From Qingrenia yutianensis (GTDB lineage: Bacteria > Bacillota > Clostridia > UMGS1810), in NCBI RefSeq assembly GCF_014385105.1, contig NZ_JACRTE010000009.1, positions 1 to 64,000 on the forward strand: a DNA stretch of 64,000 nt, in the 5' to 3' direction. Position 1 is the first letter of the stretch. Each line of letters begins with the position of its first letter. Of the stretch, positions 27,814 to 36,391 are shown in pieces. The translations under genes were made by a program, and so were the position numbers. The notes beneath the pieces are model-generated. The model worked only from the letters and a program-made list of their open reading frames with translations, was not told the origin of the DNA and ran no database searches.

Positions 27814-28914
27814 ATGAGCGACATTTTAAACAATCTGGCAAGCATTTCAATAGGTCAGATTATTATGTGGATAATCGGCGGAGTGCTGATTTATCTTGCA
27901 ATCAAAAAAGATATGGAACCGACACTGCTTTTGCCTATCGGCTTCGGCGCGATTTTGGTAAATATCCCGTTTTCGGGCGCAGTGGGCAGTGAGGGCGCAC
28001 TTACAACGCTTTACAACGCAGGTATCGCAAACGAACTTTTTCCGCTGATTTTGTTTATCGGAATAGGTGCAATGATTGATTTCGGACCGATTTTAACAAA
28101 TCCGAAGCTTATGATTTTCGGCGCAGCGGCGCAGTTCGGCATATTCTTCACGCTGTGCACGGCGTCGGTGTTCTTCGATATAAACGACGCAGCGTCAATC
28201 GCGGTTATCGGTGCGGCAGACGGCCCCACGTCGATAGTTGTCGCTCAAATGCTCAATTCAAAATATCTCGGCGCGATAATGGTTGCGGCTTATTCGTATA
28301 TGGCGCTCGTTCCCATTATTCAGCCCCCTGTAATCAAGCTTTTGACCACAAAAAAAGAGCGTATGATAAGAATGGAATATCAGCAGAAAGACGTTTCAAA
28401 GCTTACGAGAATTATTTTCCCGATTGCAATTACTGTTGTTGCAGGTATAGTTTCGCCTGCGTCGGTGTCGCTCATAGGCTTTTTGATGTTCGGCAACCTC
28501 ATAAGAGAGTGCGGAGTTCTTAACTCGCTTTCCGAAACGGCACAGAAAGTGCTTGCGAACCTCGTTACGATATTCCTCGGTATAACAATAGCGTCGCAAA
28601 TGCAGGCGGAAAGCTTCTTGAGGCTTGAAACACTGCTTATTTTGGGACTCGGACTCGTTGCGTTTATCTTTGATACCGCGGGCGGTGTGCTTTTTGCAAA
28701 GTTTTTGAACCTTTTCTTAAAGAAAAAAATCAATCCGATGATTGGCGCGGCGGGTATCTCCGCATTCCCGATGTCGGGCAGAACGGTACATAAAATAGGT
28801 CTTGCCGAAGATAAGCAAAACCATCTTCTTATGCATTCAATCGGCGTCAACGTTTCGGGACAGATTGCGTCGGTTATCGCGGGCGGTTTAATTCTTAATT
28901 TCTTTATGAAATAG
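27814..28914 (+). CDS. oadB: Sodium-translocating decarboxylase beta subunit (OadB/GcdB family)
   Basis: A multi-spanning membrane protein of 366 residues, the ion-pumping subunit of oxaloacetate, methylmalonyl-CoA or glutaryl-CoA decarboxylases. It couples decarboxylation of carboxybiotin to Na+ export. The conserved segment AVIGAADGPTSIVVAQMLN contains the Asp needed for Na+ transport; LLPIGFGAILVNIPFSG near the N-terminus and AGISAFPMSGRTVHKIG near the C-terminus are also family hallmarks. About nine to eleven membrane helices. GGAG precedes the start. The alpha and biotin-carrier subunits are not in the window, so the substrate of the complex is open; position after pyk suggests oxaloacetate or methylmalonyl-CoA. 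Confidence 0.92.
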   Translation: MSDILNNLASISIGQIIMWIIGGVLIYLAIKKDMEPTLLLPIGFGAILVNIPFSGAVGSEGALTTLYNAGIANELFPLILFIGIGAMIDFGPILTNPKLMIFGAAAQFGIFFTLCTASVFFDINDAASIAVIGAADGPTSIVVAQMLNSKYLGAIMVAAYSYMALVPIIQPPVIKLLTTKKERMIRMEYQQKDVSKLTRIIFPIAITVVAGIVSPASVSLIGFLMFGNLIRECGVLNSLSETAQKVLANLVTIFLGITIASQMQAESFLRLETLLILGLGLVAFIFDTAGGVLFAKFLNLFLKKKINPMIGAAGISAFPMSGRTVHKIGLAEDKQNHLLMHSIGVNVSGQIASVIAGGLILNFFMK

Positions 28915-28935
28915 AAATTTGAAAGGAGAAAAATT

Positions 28936-29070
28936 ATGAATATAAATCCTATGAATTTTGTTTTCAATCTTAAATATATGCTTTTCGGTATGCTGACGAT
29001 TTTCGCCGTGATAGGCATTATCGTTATAATAACAATGCTTTTGAACAAATTTTCGCACGGCAGAGAATAA
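28936..29070 (+). CDS. Small membrane protein, possible OadG-like gamma subunit
   Basis: A 44-residue frame starts at ATG 28936 after GAAAGGAGAA and stops with TAA at 29068-29070. One hydrophobic helix (about residues 15-36: YMLFGMLTIFAVIGIIVIIT) is followed by a short basic tail (NKFSHGRE). It lies 21 bases after oadB and before the operon terminator. Decarboxylase gamma (OadG) subunits are small single-helix proteins encoded next to beta subunits, so a gamma-like assembly role fits by position and topology; the sequence is too short to prove it. Confidence 0.65.
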   Translation: MNINPMNFVFNLKYMLFGMLTIFAVIGIIVIITMLLNKFSHGRE

Positions 29071-29082
29071 ATAAAAAATTTA

Positions 29083-29106
29083 ACCCGACTGTTTATACAG
29101 TCGGGT
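29083..29106. terminator. Terminator of the pyk-oadB operon
   Basis: Perfect 9-bp stem ACCCGACTG (29083-29091) / CAGTCGGGT (29098-29106), followed by ATTTTAAT, between convergent genes. Confidence 0.8.
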
Positions 29107-29136
29107 ATTTTAATGCCTTTTTATAAGTTTTAGTGT

Positions 29137-30315
29137 CTATTTTGCTTTGTACGGATATTTTCTTGCCTCCGATACAACAATGTTGTAATCAAGCTCGATT
29201 ATGCACGCTTTTTCGTCGCACGCACCGTAAGCAACAATGATTTTGTCACCGCATTTTACCGAATCTGTAAAGAAAATTGCAGGTATCGCCGCTTTGTTCG
29301 GCATTTCAAAATCCGCCTCGCCCTCAATCCATTTTTCGGGGCAAAGATACGTAATTTCGGGAAAATCGTTGTCCTGTTCCTTTAAAATCATAAACGACTG
29401 ACCGTAGCCGATTTTATCGTTTTTCTTGCCGTGATAGTTAAGGAGCCACTCGCCGTTTCCCATATCAATCGGCGGTGTGCTTCCGCCTACCTTTTCCTCC
29501 TGCCAGTCCTCGGTCGGAGAATAAATAATTTTCCTTTTTGACGCATTTTCCGCAAAAGAATAAAAATCTTTCGACGCCGAAATCATAATTGACGGCTTTT
29601 CGGGATTGCTTTTTGAATAATTCTGCGGACAGTACGGACGGTGAATCATAACATACTGCATTTCGCCGTCGATTTTCATTTTCTTGGGGAAAAGGAAAAC
29701 ATCTCTGTCCTCGCCGTATAAAGGCGACGTGAGGTTTGTAACGTATGTAAACGCGTTTTTGTAGTCTTTTTTCGAGAGAAAATCCAAATTCACACGGTAT
29801 AAAAGAGTAACGGTGGGGTTTTTCTGCGTGTTAAACGGATTTTCGTCCGATTTTGCCCATTCGGGCATACACTGCTGCGGGTCGTCGTGTTCCCAAAACG
29901 GTCCGGGAGGAAACATTCTGCACGCAACGGTCAAATATAACGAGTCCTCAACCCAAAACAGACGTGGGTCCTCAATGCACCCGTTCATATATGCAGGCAC
30001 CTTTTCACCGCGCATATCAAGAGTCATAAGGCCGCAAAGTTCGGTGTTAAGCATAGGCGCAAGCGCCGGAGTGTCAAAATCAAATTCAAAATTTTCGCCG
30101 TCGTCCGAATACGCATACGCGAGAAAAATCGGGTAGGGGAGCGGTTTTCCCTCGGTCTGCTTTTCGGGAAAAGGCCCGGTTGTGCGTATCAAAAGGTGCG
30201 TCCTGTTTGTTTTCGGGTCAATGATTATCGCAGGGTTGAGCACCATTTCGCTTGCCCACGATATGCCCTCGGGCGGTGTTAAAATACATTTTCTGCTCAA
30301 AACGGGATTTTGCAT
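29137..30315 (-). CDS. GH130-family glycoside phosphorylase/hydrolase-like protein
   Basis: A 392-residue five-bladed beta-propeller protein without signal peptide. GH130 landmarks are LNPAIIIDPKTNRTHLLIR at the start, NGCIEDPRLFWVEDSLYLT with the Asp that acts as general acid in the family, GEDRDVFLFPKKM, and GGSTPPIDMGNGEWLLNYHG. It differs strongly from the mannosylglucose phosphorylase at 9141, so it belongs to another subfamily; the acceptor and linkage cannot be assigned. The start at 30315 is chosen because AAAGGA stands nine bases ahead; the TTG at 30333 overlaps that site. It lies just after the AraC-type sensor gene on the same strand (26 bases), at the edge of the polysaccharide locus. 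Confidence 0.8.
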   Translation of the reverse strand: MQNPVLSRKCILTPPEGISWASEMVLNPAIIIDPKTNRTHLLIRTTGPFPEKQTEGKPLPYPIFLAYAYSDDGENFEFDFDTPALAPMLNTELCGLMTLDMRGEKVPAYMNGCIEDPRLFWVEDSLYLTVACRMFPPGPFWEHDDPQQCMPEWAKSDENPFNTQKNPTVTLLYRVNLDFLSKKDYKNAFTYVTNLTSPLYGEDRDVFLFPKKMKIDGEMQYVMIHRPYCPQNYSKSNPEKPSIMISASKDFYSFAENASKRKIIYSPTEDWQEEKVGGSTPPIDMGNGEWLLNYHGKKNDKIGYGQSFMILKEQDNDFPEITYLCPEKWIEGEADFEMPNKAAIPAIFFTDSVKCGDKIIVAYGACDEKACIIELDYNIVVSEARKYPYKAK

Positions 30316-30341
30316 TTTTGTGTGTCCTTTCAAATGTAAAT

Positions 30342-32630
30342 TTATTTTTTCGAGTGCATACTTCGGTATTCACTGGGAGTGTAGCCGACGTATTTTTTGA
30401 AAATTCTCATAAAGCTTATCTGATTGTCGTATCCCACAAGCGACGAAATATCGTTTACCTTGTGCTGGCTTGAAACAAGCAGTTCTTTTGCCTTTTCAAT
30501 GCGTTTGTAAATGAGATATTCCATAAATCTTTTGCCCGTGGACGCCTTAAATACACGGCTTAAATGCGAGTCGCTCACGTCGAATTTTTCCGCCGCGGCG
30601 TTGAGGCTTGTGTTCGGGTTCATATAGTTTTCGTTGATATATTCAATCACCTGTGACGCGAGCGCATTCTGCGAATATGTTATGTTCTGGCTCTGCTTGT
30701 AGGTTTCAAGAATATCCGAAAGAATTTTTTCCATATTGTCCACCGTTGTTTTAACGTCGGTGCACGAGTCGATAAGCTGGTTTGAATTAAGATATTTTCC
30801 GCTTATCTGCGAATGTGTGTAAACCTCGAGCGGTTTGATGTACTGGTTTACGATAAGCATTATCGTCTGAAGAACAAACTGCCTGCAAATTTCAACCGTA
30901 ATGTGTTCGTCCGTCATTTTTTTGAGGATTGACTTGCATTTTTCACGCAAATCGTCCTGTGAAAAGTTCTTAAATTCCTTAACAATAACGTTAACCGCAT
31001 CGGAAATTTCTTTTAAATTTTCGTTTTCTTCGTAGTTTGTAAGATAGTTGTCAATCATCAAAATGGAGTTGCCTTGGTTGATAGCTTTGTATTTCATAGC
31101 GCAGACTGCTTCGTTATATGATTTGTGCAGTCCCGAAACCTCCTCGTAAAATCCGCCGATGCTCGCGCAGACGGTGTATTCAAAACTTTTTTTGGAAAAT
31201 TCTATAAGGTCGTTTGCTATTGAAATTGCGCAGGATACATTCTCTGCCTCGGAGTGGTTTTCAAAGCTTATAACCGCAAATATGCTGTGGTCGCCGACAA
31301 CACAGCTGCAGCCCTTTGTTTCCTGTGTTATAAGATTGTCGAGTTTTTGGTGGATAACGTTAAACACAAGTACAAATTCGTCGCTTTTAAAATCTTTAAA
31401 ATCGTCCTGCGGACTTATGTCAAACATCACAACCACGAAATTGCGCGGATAAAGCGAAATATTCGTCGTTTCAAGTGTTGCAATGAATTTGTCGTAGTTT
31501 GTGTCAAATCCGAGAAGCATATTCATAATGATGTTCCAGCTTAATGCCTTGGCATTTTTCTGATATTCCGACTGCAAAACTCTCTGTTCTTCAATCAGGT
31601 CGGAAAGCGTCTTTTCAAGGTCGTTTAACGTGCCGAAATTCTGCCGTATCTGCTCGGGCGAGTGGTTTTTGGTAATGGACGTTGCAACCGAATGAACAAA
31701 TTTGTCCACGGGTTTATACATTTTTTTAACAAGAATGTATGCAAGCGTTACCGAAATTAAGAAAATCAGCGACGATAAAAGATAAATCTGAATTTTACCC
31801 TTGTTAATGGGCGTCATAAACATTGAAACAGGTATTGCGCTGGTGTATGTCCAGCCCGTATAGCCCGAACGTCCCGTAAACATAAGGGTTTTCTGGTTCA
31901 TATACATTGTTTCGTAAGGCTTGTCCGATGATTTTTCCGATAATATGTACTGCGTATATTTTTCGGTCGCAACATTTGTGCCGATATACGCCTTGTTGCT
32001 GTGCGAAAGCACTATTCCTGCGCGGTTTATAACGAAAAACGTACCGTTTTTGTTTTCTGTGCGGTATTTGCTGATTGCTTCATACAAAAGTGTTTCGCTT
32101 ACCGTAACCGCAATAACGCCCTTTTTATTGTAAAGTTTTTTTGCAAAAACAAGGCTTCCGTTTGTGTTTTCCACATCAATCCAGCCCTGTTTTTCCTCCG
32201 AAAGCACACTGCTTATCACGGAATACAAAAAATCGGAACTTTTTGTCGACGTAAACGGTATAAATTTTCCCGTTTCGCCCGAATATATGAAAATTTCGCT
32301 TATCATTGCGTTTTTGTCTTTCGCGTCGGCAACAATCTGCGCAACGTCAAATTTTGCCAGCGGGGCGGGCGAAGGATTTATAATATATTCGTTTATTGTC
32401 CTGTCTTTCGCAAGGTTTGACACATACATATCAATATTTTTAAGCTGTGAATCTACATTTTGCATTGTCTGATACAAAATCGTTCTGTTCGCAACGGAGA
32501 GCTCGCTGTATAAAATGTCGGTTACCGTGCTGAAGCTTATGGAACTGACCGCGAATATAACAATCAGAAACAACACCGAATTTGTAATTGCCGTCAGCCT
32601 GAAAAGCTTGTTTACATTATTACTGTGCAT
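30342..32630 (-). CDS. Membrane-anchored AraC-family sensor-regulator
   Basis: This one-component transmembrane regulator has 762 residues. Helix 1 (about 10-35) and helix 2 (about 275-298) enclose an extracytoplasmic Cache-like sensor domain of about 240 residues. A HAMP-like helix and a degenerate central region of about 200 residues follow, then a C-terminal AraC DNA-binding domain with two helix-turn-helix motifs (NAAAEKFDVSDSHLSRVFK and ISSLVGYDNQISFMRIFKKY, ending GYTPSEYR). Proteins of this build control adjacent sugar ABC importers in Clostridia and Bacillus. It is divergent from the permease genes at 32930, so that operon is the likely target. The start at 32630 is nine bases after AAAAGGA; an ATG at 32639 abuts the site and is rejected. 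Confidence 0.92.
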   Translation of the reverse strand: MHSNNVNKLFRLTAITNSVLFLIVIFAVSSISFSTVTDILYSELSVANRTILYQTMQNVDSQLKNIDMYVSNLAKDRTINEYIINPSPAPLAKFDVAQIVADAKDKNAMISEIFIYSGETGKFIPFTSTKSSDFLYSVISSVLSEEKQGWIDVENTNGSLVFAKKLYNKKGVIAVTVSETLLYEAISKYRTENKNGTFFVINRAGIVLSHSNKAYIGTNVATEKYTQYILSEKSSDKPYETMYMNQKTLMFTGRSGYTGWTYTSAIPVSMFMTPINKGKIQIYLLSSLIFLISVTLAYILVKKMYKPVDKFVHSVATSITKNHSPEQIRQNFGTLNDLEKTLSDLIEEQRVLQSEYQKNAKALSWNIIMNMLLGFDTNYDKFIATLETTNISLYPRNFVVVMFDISPQDDFKDFKSDEFVLVFNVIHQKLDNLITQETKGCSCVVGDHSIFAVISFENHSEAENVSCAISIANDLIEFSKKSFEYTVCASIGGFYEEVSGLHKSYNEAVCAMKYKAINQGNSILMIDNYLTNYEENENLKEISDAVNVIVKEFKNFSQDDLREKCKSILKKMTDEHITVEICRQFVLQTIMLIVNQYIKPLEVYTHSQISGKYLNSNQLIDSCTDVKTTVDNMEKILSDILETYKQSQNITYSQNALASQVIEYINENYMNPNTSLNAAAEKFDVSDSHLSRVFKASTGKRFMEYLIYKRIEKAKELLVSSQHKVNDISSLVGYDNQISFMRIFKKYVGYTPSEYRSMHSKK

Positions 32631-32858
32631 TATAACCATTCCTTTTAATTTTTAGCACCAAAATCAGCTATGATTATATTCTACCACAAAAACAAAGCTT
32701 TGTAAATTAAATATATTTGATACTTTTTATGTGCCATCGGGTGCTCTTATTTGCACTGAAAATGCCCTAAAACAGCGCGAAAACAAAAAAACGTAAGTTA
32801 AAATCAAAAACAGTCAGTGCAAAAATCAAAAAAGAGATTTAATAGCAAATATTTCAAG

Positions 32859-32888
32859 TTGAAACGTATAGTGTTTGGGTGTTATGAT
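32859..32888 (+). promoter_or_regulatory. Promoter of the sugar-importer/polysaccharide operon
   Basis: TTGAAA (32859-32864) and TATGAT (32883-32888) are 18 bases apart. The intergenic stretch 32631-32929 holds no gene; an activator site for the divergent AraC-type regulator should lie here, but no clear repeat was identified. Confidence 0.5.
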
Positions 32889-32929
32889 GGAAACAGGAAA
32901 AATGAGAAAGGAAGTGCGAAGAAAACATT

Positions 32930-33886
32930 ATGAGAAATAAGCACAGAACAAAAAAAGAGCCAACGGTGCGCGCACTCGGTTCGGAAAGCGTTATGAAGTG
33001 CATACGCAGAGATATTTGGCTGTATGTGTTTTTAGCGCCGGCGCTGATTTATCTTCTTATATTTAAGTACGCGCCGATGCTCGGTATGGTAATCGGTTTT
33101 AAAGATTATTCAATCGGAAAAGGAATACTCGGCAGTGAGTGGGTCGGTTTTGACAACTTTGTAAGACTTTTTAAAACTCCGAACTTTTTTGTAATTTTAA
33201 GAAACACAATCGGTCTTAACATTTTAAGCCTTGTTTTCGGATTTCCGGCACCTATCATTTTGAGTATTCTTATAAATGAAGTAAACTGCAAATCATACAA
33301 GAAAACAGTGCAGACGATTTTATACATTCCGCACTTTGTATCGTGGGTTATCCTCGGCGGAATAATAATTCAGCTTACATCAATGAACGGCCCGATAAGC
33401 ATAGTTCTTTCAAAGCTTTTCGGAATGGCACCGAAGTCGTTCATCACAGACCCGTTTTCGTGGGTTGTAATTTACATAGCGTCGGGCATCTGGCAAGGCG
33501 TCGGCTGGGGAACAATCATCTACCTTGCGGCGATAACAAACGTTGACGCACAGCTTTACGAGGCGGCGAAAATTGACGGCGCAAACAAATTCCAGCAGAT
33601 TATAAACGTAACAATTCCGTGCATAAGCGGAACAATCGTTACAATGCTTATACTTAGAATGGGCAGTATGCTTTCGGTAGGATTTGAACAGATTTATATG
33701 CTCCAAAACAGTGCGGTGTTCGACGTTTCGGACGTTATCAGCACATACGAATACAGAGTCGGACTTGAACAGCGTCAGTACAGTATCACAACTGCGTTGA
33801 GTTTCTTTAAAGGCGTTGTAGGACTTATTCTCGTGTTCGGCACAAATTCAATAGCGAAAAAACTCGGCGAAGGAGGTTTGTGGTAG
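32930..33886 (+). CDS. Sugar ABC transporter permease 1 (LplB/UgpA-like)
   Basis: A 318-residue inner-membrane permease of the CUT1 carbohydrate importer class. Six helices are visible, beginning with WLYVFLAPALIYLLIFKYAP (about 26-46). The EAA loop that docks the ATPase reads YEAAKIDGANKFQQIINVTIP (about 212-232; last segment quoted only in part of the family motif). The long polar N-terminus and the sequence YAPMLGMVIGFKDYS are typical of LplB-type permeases for complex oligosaccharides. The partner permease starts two bases after its stop. No ATPase gene is in the locus, so a shared MsmX-type ATPase encoded elsewhere is presumed. Confidence 0.92.
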   Translation: MRNKHRTKKEPTVRALGSESVMKCIRRDIWLYVFLAPALIYLLIFKYAPMLGMVIGFKDYSIGKGILGSEWVGFDNFVRLFKTPNFFVILRNTIGLNILSLVFGFPAPIILSILINEVNCKSYKKTVQTILYIPHFVSWVILGGIIIQLTSMNGPISIVLSKLFGMAPKSFITDPFSWVVIYIASGIWQGVGWGTIIYLAAITNVDAQLYEAAKIDGANKFQQIINVTIPCISGTIVTMLILRMGSMLSVGFEQIYMLQNSAVFDVSDVISTYEYRVGLEQRQYSITTALSFFKGVVGLILVFGTNSIAKKLGEGGLW

Positions 33887-33887
33887 T

Positions 33888-34769
33888 ATGCAGAAAAGAA
33901 TAAGCAAAGGCGAAGCGGTATTTATTGTGGTAAACTACATATTTCTTTTCTTGTGCGTGCTTATCACACTTTTGCCGTTTGCAACAATCATAGCAAAATC
34001 GTTCTCCGACTCGGCGGCGATTGAATCGGGAAAAGTTTTCTTGTGGCCGGTTGATTTTAACACGCAGGCTTACAAAAATCTCATCTCGGACGGTCAGCTT
34101 TTAAGATCGATGAAAAACACGGTTATAATAACCGTTGTGGGAACCTTCCTTAATATGGTATTCACAACCACCGCGGCATATGCGCTCTCCAAAAAACGTT
34201 TACTCGGCGGTAAAACAATAATGAAGCTTATGACGTTTACAATGATTTTCAGCGGAGGTACAATTCCCTCGTTTATCGTTGTAAAAAGTCTTGGACTTAT
34301 GAACAAGTACGGCGCACTTTGGCTTCCCGGACTTATAACGGTTTACAACCTTATAGTTATGAAAACATTCTTCGAGCAAATGCCCGAAAGTTTGGAGGAG
34401 GCGGCGCGGATTGACGGCGCGGGCGATATTCTTATTTTCTTCAGAATAGTTCTTCCGCTTTCGCTTGCGACAATCGCAACAATTACGCTTTTCTATGCGG
34501 TTGCATGGTGGAACGAATATTTCAACGGTATGATCTACATTTCGTCGTCGGCGAAAATGCCTCTTCAGGTTAAACTTCGTCAGATGATTGCGACGGTCGG
34601 CGAGGCACAGCTTACCGAAACGGACGGCGAGTCACCCGACAAAAAACTTGCAAAAGACGCGGTTCAGGCGGCGGCAATGGTAATTTCAACAATTCCGATG
34701 CTCTGCATTTACCCGTTCTTGCAGAAATATTTCGTAAAAGGCGTTATGGTCGGCGCGGTAAAGGGCTGA
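33888..34769 (+). CDS. Sugar ABC transporter permease 2 (YtcP-like)
   Basis: A 293-residue partner permease of the MalG/YtcP class with six helices, the first at about 13-35 (IVVNYIFLFLCVLITLLPFA). The ATPase-docking EAA motif reads EEAARIDGAGDILIFFRIV. The C-terminus FLQKYFVKGVMVGAVKG is the standard ending of this subfamily. It is one base downstream of permease 1, whose last codons supply GGAGG as ribosome binding site, and 74 bases upstream of the binding protein. The three together form the membrane part of an oligosaccharide importer. Confidence 0.93.
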   Translation: MQKRISKGEAVFIVVNYIFLFLCVLITLLPFATIIAKSFSDSAAIESGKVFLWPVDFNTQAYKNLISDGQLLRSMKNTVIITVVGTFLNMVFTTTAAYALSKKRLLGGKTIMKLMTFTMIFSGGTIPSFIVVKSLGLMNKYGALWLPGLITVYNLIVMKTFFEQMPESLEEAARIDGAGDILIFFRIVLPLSLATIATITLFYAVAWWNEYFNGMIYISSSAKMPLQVKLRQMIATVGEAQLTETDGESPDKKLAKDAVQAAAMVISTIPMLCIYPFLQKYFVKGVMVGAVKG

Positions 34770-34843
34770 TGATACGCGAAGTTAAGTTTGTTGATAAATT
34801 AAGTTTATCATATAAAATTAAAAATTTAGGAGGAGTAGAAAAA

Positions 34844-36367
34844 ATGAAAAGGTTTATTTCAATTTTGTGTTTGATTGCAATCGTAATCGGTTCGCTTTCG
34901 CTTGTTGGCTGTAAAGACAACTCGGCGGAAAAAAATTCCATTTCGGTTGCTATAATGGCGCCTGATGTTGCGTCGTCCGAAGGCACGGCGGAAAACAACA
35001 GATGGACAAAGTACATAGCGGAGCAGACAGGTCTTGACATTACCTGGGTGGCAATTCCGCAGAATGAGATGAAAACAAAGCTTAATACGCTTTTGGCGGC
35101 AGGCGAAGCGCCCGATATGTTTGTTGAATATTCAAATGCATATTTCCAGGGTCTTGTTTTCGACGGTATGCTTATGGAACTTGATGACCTCATCGAAAAA
35201 CATTCTACAGAGTACAAAAAATACATCGAAGAAAACAGCGACCTCAAAACCTGGACAATGCTTGACGGCAAAACATATGCTTTCACAAACAGACGTCCGG
35301 CGGACAAAATTTTGTCATTCGGTATGTGGATAAGACAGGACTGGCTCGACAAGCTTGGTCTTAAAGCTCCCACAACAATCGACGAATTTGTTGAAGTTGC
35401 AAAAGCATTCAAAACTTTGGGCGATGACATTGTTCCGCTCGCATATCCGTATCAGTTCATCAACACAATCTACAACGCCCACGCTCAGTGGTATGAAAAA
35501 GATGACGGAAGCGGCTTGGAATACGGCGTTGTTACAAAAAGATACGCAGATTCTATTGCAATGCATAAGAAAATGTACGAAGAAGGCATTGTGGATAAAG
35601 AATATTTTGTTGACAAGGGCGGCTCAAAACAGTATGAACTTTGGAACTCGGGAAAAGCCGGAATTATGTTCTCCAACTGGGATTCTTCTGTAAACCAGAC
35701 TCTTTTGAAAAACGATCCCAACGCGAACCCCGTTCAGCTTGAAGCATTCTCGACAAAATACGGCACAAACGGTATGTTTGTTGAAGCTCCTCCGCAGCTT
35801 TACGTTATGATGAACAAAGACTGCAAAAACCCCGAAGCAGGTATGAAGCTTGTTGACTGGCTTATCGGCGGCGGATACAAAAATCTTATGTTCGGTGAAG
35901 AAGGCGTTCACTACAAAATGGACGGCGAAATTCCCGTTACAATCTGCGATAGAGATACGTTTACTCGCGAAGTTGAATATGCAAAAAGATATGCTGTTTT
36001 GGGCAGCTTTGTTTTGGATCCCGAATGGATTCCCAAAATGGCAAATCAGGACGAACTTTCACAGAAATTGGCGGCTGAAAAGGTTGACGCTATGAACACA
36101 ATCAACAAGCACCATTACAGACGTGATGTTCCTTACAATCCGCCCGAGAGCAGAGTTTCGTCAATAGTTTCCGACTTCTCGTCAAGTATCAACGCAATTA
36201 CGGTTAAATATATCACAGGCGGAAATCAGTATGACGAAAACTGGTGCGAAACAGAACTCAGACGCGAGTGGGAACTTGCGGGAGGAAAAGAAGCTGAGGA
36301 ACTTGCAACTAAGTGGTACAAAGACAACATTGATATGATTAAAGCGTTCCAGGCTGAAAATAAATAA
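34844..36367 (+). CDS. Extracellular solute-binding lipoprotein of the sugar ABC importer
   Basis: A 507-residue family 1-type (large, LplA-like) substrate-binding protein. The signal peptide (1-23) ends in the lipobox LVGC, so Cys is lipidated and the protein anchored to the outer face of the membrane. The mature part shows the two-lobed fold pattern typical of LplA homologues (PDMFVEYSNAYFQG, MWIRQDWLDKLGLKAPTTIDE, SGKAGIMFSNWDS). The start at 34844 follows TAGGAGGAG; an earlier frame start at 34769 overlaps the permease stop and would bury the signal peptide. The ligand is unknown, presumably an oligosaccharide from the enzymes encoded downstream. Confidence 0.93.
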   Translation: MKRFISILCLIAIVIGSLSLVGCKDNSAEKNSISVAIMAPDVASSEGTAENNRWTKYIAEQTGLDITWVAIPQNEMKTKLNTLLAAGEAPDMFVEYSNAYFQGLVFDGMLMELDDLIEKHSTEYKKYIEENSDLKTWTMLDGKTYAFTNRRPADKILSFGMWIRQDWLDKLGLKAPTTIDEFVEVAKAFKTLGDDIVPLAYPYQFINTIYNAHAQWYEKDDGSGLEYGVVTKRYADSIAMHKKMYEEGIVDKEYFVDKGGSKQYELWNSGKAGIMFSNWDSSVNQTLLKNDPNANPVQLEAFSTKYGTNGMFVEAPPQLYVMMNKDCKNPEAGMKLVDWLIGGGYKNLMFGEEGVHYKMDGEIPVTICDRDTFTREVEYAKRYAVLGSFVLDPEWIPKMANQDELSQKLAAEKVDAMNTINKHHYRRDVPYNPPESRVSSIVSDFSSSINAITVKYITGGNQYDENWCETELRREWELAGGKEAEELATKWYKDNIDMIKAFQAENK

Positions 36368-36391
36368 GTCATACAGAACAGAAGGTGCAAA

